Assembly (NCBI GenBank): GCA_025924845.1
Contig: JAICHN010000032.1
Coordinates: forward strand, 1-21,345
Length of the DNA: 21,345 nucleotides
Origin: Chloroflexota bacterium
GTDB lineage: Bacteria > Chloroflexota > UBA5177 > JANWHV01
Reading direction: 5' to 3'
Below, piece by piece: positions 15,256 to 21,345 of the stretch. Each line of letters begins with the position of its first letter. The stretch's first letter is position 1. The notes beneath the pieces were generated by a model that was given only the letters and a program-made list of their open reading frames with translations, made no database searches and was not told the DNA's origin. The position numbers and the translations under genes were made by a program.

Positions 15256-16038
15256 TTATCGCCACCAGGATTCCATCCACATCGTCGTCGTTCGCCAACA
15301 GGAACGGAAGCCGGCCTTTTGATACAGCGGGGCTAGGGCACTCTCGCACGTGAGCACCGTCAGGTCAAACCCCATTGCCTCGGCATCCTCCAGGGCCCGC
15401 CGGATGAGCCGACGGGCGAAGCCCCGCCCGCGTGCTTCGGGGAGCACGCCCACGCTGTAGATGCCCGCCGTGTCGCCGAACGGGCAAAGACACGCCGCCG
15501 CCACGGCCGTACCCTGGTGCCGCAGCAAGTAGGTGGAGACCAGGGCAGGCGGCGTGTAGAACGCGAACACCTCGTGCGGTAGACCAAAGACGCGAGCCAA
15601 CAGCCCGCGAGCCAAGGATAAGTAGGGATCCGATTCGACCAACATGATGTCATTGTCATGGGCCTGCTCGAGGCGCCGCGCCCCACTCCGTACCATGCAT
15701 ACCGGAGAGGGTGCGCCGCGCGTAAAACCCTCCTTGCGGAGCGCTCGCTCCAGGGCGCCATCCTCCTCGCCGGGCGGCATGCTGATCATCAGGGTGCCGG
15801 CCTGGTGCTGCATTTCGCGAACCAGCGCCGAGGCCCAAGCGGGAGCGGCGCTATCCTCCACCGTGGGGTCGATCACCATGTGCGGTACGCGCTGGACCAG
15901 AAGCGAGCGCACGAAGAGCATATCCGGCCGCCGCGTCACCTCGAACACGCCGGGCGGCATGGCCACTTTGCCCACCGCCTCCCACATGGCCGTGAAGTTG
16001 CCGTATACCTGGCGGGCTAAGGCAAGGTCTTTCAGCAT
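15256..16038 (-). CDS. GNAT-family N-acetyltransferase
   Basis: 260-residue cytosolic protein. The C-terminal half (about 125-260) is a GNAT acetyl-CoA-dependent acyltransferase: strand IYSVGVLPEA followed by the pyrophosphate-binding motif R203xxG206xA208 and the helix FARRLIRRALEDA, ending with the family-typical APLYQKAGFR. Residues 1-120 form a divergent N-terminal domain, possibly a second degenerate GNAT fold. The substrate is unknown. No clear Shine-Dalgarno precedes ATG 16038. It sits between the TyrRS fusion (42 bases upstream) and mutS2 on the same strand, with a hairpin directly after the TyrRS stop that could lower its expression. Confidence 0.85.
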   Translation of the reverse strand: MLKDLALARQVYGNFTAMWEAVGKVAMPPGVFEVTRRPDMLFVRSLLVQRVPHMVIDPTVEDSAAPAWASALVREMQHQAGTLMISMPPGEEDGALERALRKEGFTRGAPSPVCMVRSGARRLEQAHDNDIMLVESDPYLSLARGLLARVFGLPHEVFAFYTPPALVSTYLLRHQGTAVAAACLCPFGDTAGIYSVGVLPEARGRGFARRLIRRALEDAEAMGFDLTVLTCESALAPLYQKAGFRSCWRTTTMWMESWWR

Positions 16039-16053
16039 TGGCGAGCATATCCC

Positions 16054-16080
16054 GACCGGGGCCCAATCGCACGCCCGGTC
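16054..16080 (-). terminator. hairpin directly after the tyrS fusion stop
   Basis: On the minus strand GACCGGG (16080-16074) pairs with CCCGGTC (16060-16054), a perfect seven-pair stem with a 13-base loop starting at the base after the stop codon. No T run follows, so it may be a partial terminator or an mRNA-stabilising stem rather than an end of the operon. Confidence 0.4.
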
Positions 16081-18135
16081 CTACAGACGCACGCGGCGAT
16101 AGTTACGCTTGCCAACGCGCACCTCCATCCCATCCCGCACGGGAATAATCGAGGCCGGGTCGGTCACTTGTGTGTCGTCGATCCAGACGGCGCCCTCGAT
16201 AACCTTTCGGCGCGCTTCCGAGTTGCTTTCCGCGAGGCCGAGCGTCACCAGCAGTTCAAGCACACGCCATTCCGCCCGCGTTTCCAGGCGGACCTCCGGG
16301 ATGTCATCCGGCTTGGCGCGTCCCTGCACCACCTTCTCGAATCGCTCCTGAGCCTTCCGTGCCTGAGCCGCGCTGTGATAAAGGTTTGTCACTTCAAAGG
16401 CGAGTCGCTTCTTGAACTGCATGGGGTTCGCGCCTGTCGCGAGTTCGGCCGCGATGGCGCTGATCTCCGGCAGCGGGACATCGGTGCATAGCTCGAAATA
16501 CGGGAGGATTTGCTGGTCGGGAATGGACATCAGTTTGCCGTACATATCGGCGGCAGGATCCTCGACCGCGACCGTGTTGCCCTGGGTTTTGCTCATCTTG
16601 AGTCCGTCCAGACCTAGCAGCAGGGTGAGGGTCATGATCGCTTGAGGCGGCTGGCCAAAGGCTCGCTGGAGCGTGCGCCCCGCCAAAAGGTTAAAGAGCT
16701 GGTCGGTTCCTCCCAGTTCAAGATCCGCCTTCAGGGCCACGGAATCGTACCCCTGCATCAAGGGATAAAGGAACTCTTGTAAGCCGATAGGCTGACCCGC
16801 CGCGTAGCGATTGGTGAAACTCTCGCGTTCGAGCATTTGAGCCACCGTGAAGTTGGCTGCGAGACCCACGATATCCTTGAAGCGGAGCGGGCCAAGCCAG
16901 TCGGCGTTATAGGTCCACTCCACCTGATCCTCGTCTAGAATGCGGCCGATTTGCTTCCGGTAGGTGGCCAGATTCTGGTACACCGTCGCCTCGGACAGCA
17001 TTTGGCGCATCGCCGTACGGTCCGAGGCGTCGCCGATCTGAGCCGTGAAGTCGCCGATCACCAGGCAAATAGTGTGACCCTGCCGCTGAAAGGCGCGCAG
17101 TTTCCGCAGGACGACCGCGTGCCCCAGATGCATGTATGGGCTGGTAGGATCCACGCCGAATTTTACCCGCAGCTTGTCGCCCCGGCGCAGTCGCGCCTCC
17201 AGCTCGGTCCGCACCACAACTGACTCCGTACCTCGTTCGAGCAGGGTGCCGACCTCGTCGAGCCCGGCTAGATGAGCCCAGCGGTCAGCCGGTACCACCG
17301 GAGGAGCCTCTGCCTGGTCAGCCGGCCGCCCGGTTCGTTCCTGTGCGGGCTCCGGTCGTTCCGTGAAGCCCTTGCCGGTCATGAAGAAACCGGAGCTGTC
17401 GCGATGGACTTCCTCCAGGTTGGTGCCGTTCGGGGCGATCGTGACCTCGCGATGCTCGCGGTCCAGAAAATAGACCGCCGTTCGCGCCCCCAACGCGCCT
17501 TCCAGATACTGGACCAGCAGATCACGCGCCGCCAAGACCGCATCCTGATTGTCCCCGACCCACCCGTCGATTGGGAACAACATATTACGCGAATCGGCGC
17601 CCACCTTGGAGCAATCGTTCTGCCGCCAGATCCAGCGCCGGGTCCGCACCTCGTGGTCGTCCATGTAGACGAACTCGCCGGCGTCTACCTCTTCAGGCTC
17701 CGTTTGGCCCAAAGGAGTGAAGAGAAAGCCCGCGGGCGCCGGCCCCACCACGACATCGCCCTGCAAACGGTCGAGATCGTGCGATCCCAGAGGAACCAGG
17801 AAACGCAGCGAAGCGGCATTGGCCAGATTGACGGCGGGGCTGAGCAGGGGTACGTGGCTGCCCTTGAGGGCCCGATTCGCCAGCGCTTCAACCGAGCCCT
17901 TGAACCGACTGTTGCTGATCCCAAGTGCCGAAAAGGCCGCGCGCCACGGGCCAAAGGCGCGCTCTCCCAGTGAAGGATCGCCGGAAAGCGCTGTGAAAGC
18001 GTCCCGTTCGGAGGCGCGAAGCAGCGCCTCAATGGCGGGATTAGGTCGGCTGTTGTCTACGCCCCAAGCGGCGACCAGGCCGATACAGACCGTAGGAAAG
18101 CGCTCGAATACCTGATCGTGGATCCGAAACCGCAT
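16081..18135 (-). CDS. tyrS: B3/B4 domain fused to tyrosyl-tRNA synthetase
   Basis: 684-residue fusion; ordinary bacterial TyrRS has about 400-430 residues. Residues 1 to about 235 are a complete B3/B4 domain of the PheRS-beta/COG3382 kind (FKGSVEALANRAL, then NLANAASLRFLVPLGSHDLDRL and RRWIWRQND). A Pro/Ala/Glu-rich linker (about 258-284) follows. The rest is a class I TyrRS of the TyrZ subtype: HLGH (336-339, HIGH motif), GYDSVALKADLELGGTDQ (462-479, tyrosine site), KMSKT (513-517, KMSKS motif) and a C-terminal S4 RNA-binding domain (about 624-684). ATG 18135 is preceded by GGAGAGG five bases away; a TTG lies one codon earlier. B3/B4 in PheRS removes Tyr from tRNA-Phe; what it does in cis to TyrRS is unknown. 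The upstream gene is the glycosidase-like gene (67 bases), the downstream one GNAT. Confidence 0.93.
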   Translation of the reverse strand: MRFRIHDQVFERFPTVCIGLVAAWGVDNSRPNPAIEALLRASERDAFTALSGDPSLGERAFGPWRAAFSALGISNSRFKGSVEALANRALKGSHVPLLSPAVNLANAASLRFLVPLGSHDLDRLQGDVVVGPAPAGFLFTPLGQTEPEEVDAGEFVYMDDHEVRTRRWIWRQNDCSKVGADSRNMLFPIDGWVGDNQDAVLAARDLLVQYLEGALGARTAVYFLDREHREVTIAPNGTNLEEVHRDSSGFFMTGKGFTERPEPAQERTGRPADQAEAPPVVPADRWAHLAGLDEVGTLLERGTESVVVRTELEARLRRGDKLRVKFGVDPTSPYMHLGHAVVLRKLRAFQRQGHTICLVIGDFTAQIGDASDRTAMRQMLSEATVYQNLATYRKQIGRILDEDQVEWTYNADWLGPLRFKDIVGLAANFTVAQMLERESFTNRYAAGQPIGLQEFLYPLMQGYDSVALKADLELGGTDQLFNLLAGRTLQRAFGQPPQAIMTLTLLLGLDGLKMSKTQGNTVAVEDPAADMYGKLMSIPDQQILPYFELCTDVPLPEISAIAAELATGANPMQFKKRLAFEVTNLYHSAAQARKAQERFEKVVQGRAKPDDIPEVRLETRAEWRVLELLVTLGLAESNSEARRKVIEGAVWIDDTQVTDPASIIPVRDGMEVRVGKRNYRRVRL

Positions 18136-18205
18136 CAAAACCTCTCCGCGACTATCGGGGCGAAACCCCTAGTATCAACTATAGCCTTCGCGGCGCTCGC
18201 AGGCG

Positions 18206-19702
18206 CTAACGTCGCCAGGCTACCTGCACCGTGCAACCGGCGCACAGCAACGGGCCCGGCAAAATGGGTGTCAGATCCGTTTGCCCTCCAATCGCCACCC
18301 GCACCAGTGGACCGTGCCCGGTCACACTCAGTTGCAACGTGCGCCCGTGGTAGCTCATCCCCGCCTCGCCCGATCCGGCCGGATCCTGGAGGGCAAGTCC
18401 TGGCGCCGCCGGCTTCCCAGGCGCCTTGTCATACCAACCCACTCCGAGGTACGCCGCGTACAGCGCCGTGAGGTACATGCGCGCCGCCCAGCCAAACGAA
18501 GGCGCCCCGCTTCCCTTCCCGGTGGGGCCGTACCATTCACGGATGTCGCCGCCCGAGTCAAAAGCCTCGGCCAGACGAAGCAGGATGGCCTGGGCTTTGG
18601 CCGTCTTGCCGGACCGCGCGTAGCCCAGCGCCACCATGGCGCCCACCGTCGGCCAGTAAGCGCTCTGGTAGCGCCCTGGCCCCAGGCGCTCGTGTTTCCC
18701 CGCATAGTCGGCGGGGGCATAGTCCCCATACAGAACGCGGGCCGGCACGCCGTCTCCTCCGTTCAGTCCCAACAGATACGAGGCATGCCTCGAGGTGAAC
18801 CGCTCGATCGACGCCGCCTGCATAGGGTCGGCGATCCCGTACAGAATGCAGAGAAAGTTACTGTCCAGCTCGAAATAGTCTCGCGGGCCTAACCAGGAAC
18901 GGTAGTGGCCGAAACCGGGGACCGCCGGGGCGCCGAGCGCGTACGGGGCGGTGTTCGTCCAGAGCAGCCGGTTGATGTCATGCTTGATTCGCCCGGCGAA
19001 CTTTGCGTAATAGTTGGCCCGCTTCGGATGGTGAGCAATACTCTCGATCACCGAAAGACTCTGCGTTCCCCAGTACCACAGCGCTTCGAGTTGGGTGGCA
19101 TAGCCGGTGCGGCCCACCTGATCTACCCAGTCGGCGGCGGTGTGCGGCGGTACGTTGGCGTAGATAAGGACACTGCTGCCCTTCGCCGGCCGAACAAAAC
19201 CCTTGTCGAGCCAACGCCACCCGCGCTCCAGTTTGGGTAGAGCGGCAACCAGGGCAGCGCGGTTGCCGGTGACTCGATAGGCGTCAAGGGCCGCGCTGAT
19301 CAAGATTGGTGTTTCGTCGAAATAACCGGACTTGGGCGCCGTAATCCAGCCACCGAAAGGCTGCTGTCGCGCCAGCCAATACTGCAGTTCAGTCGTACTG
19401 TAGGCGGCCAGGCTGCTTCCGGCCTGGGAAGGCACCATACCCCAGGCAAAACTGTCGCGCACCCATGGGTTAGTGTAGTAGTTGGCGGCGGCAACGTGGG
19501 TAGTGCCGGTAAAGTCGGCCGCCAGCACGGCCAGCGCATATCGTTCCCCTTGGTCCAGAGTCGCATTCCCGGTTTCAACCAGGAGTTGGATGCCGGATAG
19601 TCCATACATCCCCCCGCCTCCGGCCCGCGCCGGCATCGTGGCGGCCAGGGTGGCAAACACCACGAGGCAGCAGGCAAGCAACCGTGCCGCTTTCACCAGC
19701 AT
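18206..19702 (-). CDS. secreted six-hairpin glycosidase-like protein
   Basis: From ATG 19702 it has 498 residues: signal peptide 1-27 (Lys/Arg start, hydrophobic core, cleavage after ARA) and an (alpha/alpha)6-barrel type domain with WVRDSFAWGM (80-89), YFDETPILISAAL (from 127), DWVDQVGRTGY (191-201) and LWYWG (208-212). These resemble amylo-alpha-1,6-glucosidase/GH15/GH63/GH100-like clans, where an Asp in such a DW.D segment can be the acid catalyst. The exact family and sugar are not known. Starts at ATG 19804 (GGAG 11 bases upstream, just after a TATCAT element) or GTG 19813 would add an Arg-rich non-conserved leader and are alternatives. A Gly-rich, low-complexity C-terminus ends before the tyrS fusion on the same strand. 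Confidence 0.75.
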   Translation of the reverse strand: MLVKAARLLACCLVVFATLAATMPARAGGGGMYGLSGIQLLVETGNATLDQGERYALAVLAADFTGTTHVAAANYYTNPWVRDSFAWGMVPSQAGSSLAAYSTTELQYWLARQQPFGGWITAPKSGYFDETPILISAALDAYRVTGNRAALVAALPKLERGWRWLDKGFVRPAKGSSVLIYANVPPHTAADWVDQVGRTGYATQLEALWYWGTQSLSVIESIAHHPKRANYYAKFAGRIKHDINRLLWTNTAPYALGAPAVPGFGHYRSWLGPRDYFELDSNFLCILYGIADPMQAASIERFTSRHASYLLGLNGGDGVPARVLYGDYAPADYAGKHERLGPGRYQSAYWPTVGAMVALGYARSGKTAKAQAILLRLAEAFDSGGDIREWYGPTGKGSGAPSFGWAARMYLTALYAAYLGVGWYDKAPGKPAAPGLALQDPAGSGEAGMSYHGRTLQLSVTGHGPLVRVAIGGQTDLTPILPGPLLCAGCTVQVAWRR

Positions 19703-19849
19703 GGCGCATACCAGGGCGCGGCGCACCCGCCTGAAGGGGCGGACGCACCTATGCCGGGGAGCTGAGCCTGCCGGAACGCCCCGGGAACGGAGTTGAGGGA
19801 GCATAATTGGCACCGCTCCATGATACGAGATTGCCGTACATCACTGATA

Positions 19850-19878
19850 TTGACAGCGACGGGAGCGGCGGGTACGCT
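19850..19878 (+). promoter_or_regulatory. promoter of tRNA-Gln
   Basis: A perfect TTGACA (19850-19855) and TACGCT (19873-19878) are 17 bases apart. The start is predicted near 19885, three bases before the mature tRNA. Confidence 0.7.
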
Positions 19879-19887
19879 CCTACGAGA

Positions 19888-19959
19888 TGGGGTGTCGCCA
19901 AGCGGTAAGGCACCGGTCTTTGGAACCGGCATTCCCAGGTTCGAATCCTGGCACCCCAG
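19888..19959 (+). tRNA. glnT: tRNA-Gln (anticodon TTG)
   Basis: Complete cloverleaf of 72 bases: acceptor TGGGGTG/CACCCCA with the U1-A72 pair typical of tRNA-Gln, anticodon stem CCGGT/ACCGG with loop CTTTGGA (anticodon TTG), T arm CCAGG-TTCGAAT-CCTGG and discriminator G. CCA is not encoded. No T-rich terminator follows, so read-through into the binding-protein gene 80 bases downstream is possible. Confidence 0.95.
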
Positions 19960-20039
19960 CCGCGCGGCCCGCCTTCCCGTGTCGTACACTCGGTGGTTTT
20001 GGGCGGAAGCCGAGTTCGGCGTAAGTCAAAGGGAATGGA

Positions 20040-21089
20040 ATGCTTATGAAGAAGCTTGCAATCCTTGGTGTTTTCGCACTTATCTCCGGTCTTTTTGGCG
20101 TATCCGTTGGCCCCAGCCGCGCTGCCGCCCCGAAGCACCTCTCGGTCCTGCTGTACATCGACGGGTCGTTGGGCGACCTTGGCTTTTTCGATTCGGCTAA
20201 TTCCGGCGTGCTGCGCGCCCAAAAGCAACTAAGCGTCTCCGTCAAGGTGACCCAACAGAGTGATGCCACCCAGTGGCAAACGCAGCTACTCGCCCTCGCG
20301 GGCAGCGGCAAATACGACGTGATCGTGCTTGATGCGTCCGATGCCACGCTGAACGGCGCCGCCAAGGCGTTGATCGCCAAATACCCTAAGCAAAAAATCA
20401 TCGACTTCGACGATAACTCATTTGCCAAGTCGCCATCCGTCAGTTCAATTATCTACAAGCAGAACGAAGGCTCGTTTCTGGCCGGCGCGCTTGCCGCCAT
20501 GGTGGCGAACAGTAATCTTCCTTTCGTCAGCCACAAGAACGTGATCGGTATGGTTGGGGGACAGAAGATTCCCGTGATCATTGACTTCCAGGACGGTTAT
20601 GTGCAGGGCGCCAAAGTGGTAAATCCCAAAATTGCCGTCAACGTGACCTTCATCGGCGGCAGCGGCGGCAACGATACCTGGAGCAACAAACCGGCCGGGG
20701 CGCGGCTTGCCGCGTCGCTCTACAATGCCGGAGCGGCGGTCGTCTACCAGGTTGCCGGCGGCTCCGGCCTTGGCGTGCTGAGCCAGGCCAAGGTGGCCAA
20801 GCGCTACGCGATCGGCGTCGATTCGAATCAAGACTCCTTCGCTCCCGGCCATGTGATCGGCTCAGTGGTGAAGCGGGTCGATAACTCGGTGTTCGATCTG
20901 ATCAAGCTCGCCACGCAAGGGAAGCTTCAGGGAGCGCACATCTATTATTACGGTTTGCAGAACCACGGCGTGGATCTGACGCGCGATTCCTACACCCGCG
21001 CCATTATCACACCTGCCATGTATAGCCGGCTGGATAAGCTTGAAGCGCAGGTGATGAGCGGCAAGATTAAGGTGAAAACCGCTCTGTAA
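20040..21089 (+). CDS. BMP-family ABC transporter substrate-binding protein
   Basis: 349-residue exported protein of the basic membrane protein/Med family (type I periplasmic fold), which in characterised cases binds nucleosides or related ligands for ABC import. A signal peptide (about 1-29, MLMKKLAILG start, cleavage near SRA-AAP) has no lipobox cysteine; indeed no Cys is present in that region, unlike most BMP lipoproteins. Typical elements are SVLLYIDGSLGDLGFFDSA (35-53), YDVIVLDASDAT, EGSFLAGALAA, IGMVGGQKIPVI, FQDGYVQGA and VYQVAGGSGLGVL. The ATG at 20040 has AAAGGGA in front; ATG 20046 is an alternative. It is the first gene of an ABC operon whose ATPase begins at 21233. The ligand is not known. 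Confidence 0.9.
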   Translation: MLMKKLAILGVFALISGLFGVSVGPSRAAAPKHLSVLLYIDGSLGDLGFFDSANSGVLRAQKQLSVSVKVTQQSDATQWQTQLLALAGSGKYDVIVLDASDATLNGAAKALIAKYPKQKIIDFDDNSFAKSPSVSSIIYKQNEGSFLAGALAAMVANSNLPFVSHKNVIGMVGGQKIPVIIDFQDGYVQGAKVVNPKIAVNVTFIGGSGGNDTWSNKPAGARLAASLYNAGAAVVYQVAGGSGLGVLSQAKVAKRYAIGVDSNQDSFAPGHVIGSVVKRVDNSVFDLIKLATQGKLQGAHIYYYGLQNHGVDLTRDSYTRAIITPAMYSRLDKLEAQVMSGKIKVKTAL

Positions 21090-21094
21090 GGAGA

Positions 21095-21168
21095 CCGCCC
21101 CGAGGCGGAAGTAGAGGCACCTACGAGCGCCGTCGCCGCGCGATTAGTCGCGTCGGATCGGCGCTCGT
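21095..21168 (+). promoter_or_regulatory. tandem hairpins between binding protein and ATPase genes
   Basis: A small CCGCC/GGCGG stem (21095-21108) is followed by a long one: ACGAGCGCCG (21123-21132) with CGGCGCTCGT (21159-21168), containing an inner CGCGA/TCGCG stem around TTAG (21139-21152). There is no T tract. In ABC operons such intercistronic stems commonly stabilise the binding-protein mRNA or reduce read-through, so the binding protein outnumbers the transporter; that role is inferred here. Confidence 0.6.
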
Positions 21169-21232
21169 CTGGATCAAACCACTTCATCCTGATGTTCTGA
21201 CCTCCGCTTTTGTCGCATGCCGGCGAGGACGT

Positions 21233-21345
21233 ATGAACGCCGTCGATATGATTGGGATCGTCAAGCGCTTCGGCAACGTGATTGCCAACGCGGGCGTGGA
21301 CCTCGATATTCGTGAGGGCGAAGTACACGCGCTGGTCGGTGAGAA
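21233..21345 (+). CDS. ABC transporter ATP-binding protein (partial)
   Basis: The first 37 codons of a gene cut by the window end. MNAVDMIGIVKRFG, then a GVDLDIREGEVHALVGE segment that runs into Walker A, is the standard N-terminus of nucleoside/simple-sugar ABC ATPases (YufO/NupO, RbsA-like). The ATG at 21233 follows GCGAGGAC. Its position after a BMP binding protein indicates an importer; permease genes are expected beyond the window. Confidence 0.9.
   Translation, partial: MNAVDMIGIVKRFGNVIANAGVDLDIREGEVHALVGE

Noticed and set aside
16081..18135. Treating the TyrRS as a separate gene starting at an internal ATG near residue 252
   Set aside because: No Shine-Dalgarno is apparent there, the frame is continuous, and a designed-looking linker joins the domains.
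18139..18205. Promoter for the tyrS fusion in the 67-bp gap
   Set aside because: No pair of hexamers with acceptable spacing was found, so co-transcription with the upstream gene is more likely.
1..21345. CRISPR arrays, insertion sequences, prophage or toxin-antitoxin genes
   Set aside because: No short regularly spaced direct repeats, transposase motifs or terminal inverted repeats with target duplications were seen.

Overview
The window comes from a high-GC bacterium, most likely a member of the Chloroflexota (Thermomicrobia/Ktedonobacteria-like) or a close terrestrial relative. This is inferred from gene content: two large HTH-ATPase-TPR regulators side by side, a T-box leader in a GC-rich genome, a SAM hydroxide adenosyltransferase, MutS2, and tRNA genes without encoded CCA. 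It is not proven by any marker phylogeny here.

Layout, left to right. (1) 1-5836: two tandem plus-strand STAND/AfsR-like regulators (XRE helix-turn-helix, then P-loop ATPase, then TPRs). The first has a promoter whose -35 lies inside a 33-bp dyad. (2) 5903-6523: a minus-strand LysE/RhtB-type exporter facing them. (3) 6524-7158: a 635-bp stretch without a credible gene but with a strong, apparently switchable stem-loop. (4) 7159-7231: a minus-strand CAT-anticodon tRNA best read as tRNA-Ile2, whose promoter diverges from that of the next operon. (5) 7291-12088: a phenylalanine operon. A T-box leader with a TTC specifier and UGGU bulge is followed by a SAM hydroxide adenosyltransferase gene, pheS and pheT, and ends at a hairpin plus T tract. 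(6) 12136-12761: rsfS, apparently on a leaderless transcript, and a coupled 63-residue membrane protein. (7) 12767-19702, minus strand, transcribed right to left: a secreted six-hairpin glycosidase-like protein, a B3/B4-domain-tyrosyl-tRNA synthetase fusion, a GNAT acetyltransferase and mutS2. (8) 19850-19959: tRNA-Gln(TTG) with its promoter. (9) 20040-21345: the start of a BMP-type nucleoside/sugar ABC uptake operon (binding protein, spacer hairpin, ATPase cut by the window end).

The theme of the centre is aromatic aminoacylation. PheRS is controlled by uncharged tRNA-Phe through the T-box. A few kilobases away TyrRS is fused to the kind of domain (B3/B4) that in PheRS hydrolyses Tyr-tRNA-Phe. 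That fusion is the strongest candidate for a previously undescribed system in this window. A second recurring signal is the -10 hexamer TACACT, seen at several independently placed promoters, which helps to define transcription starts here.
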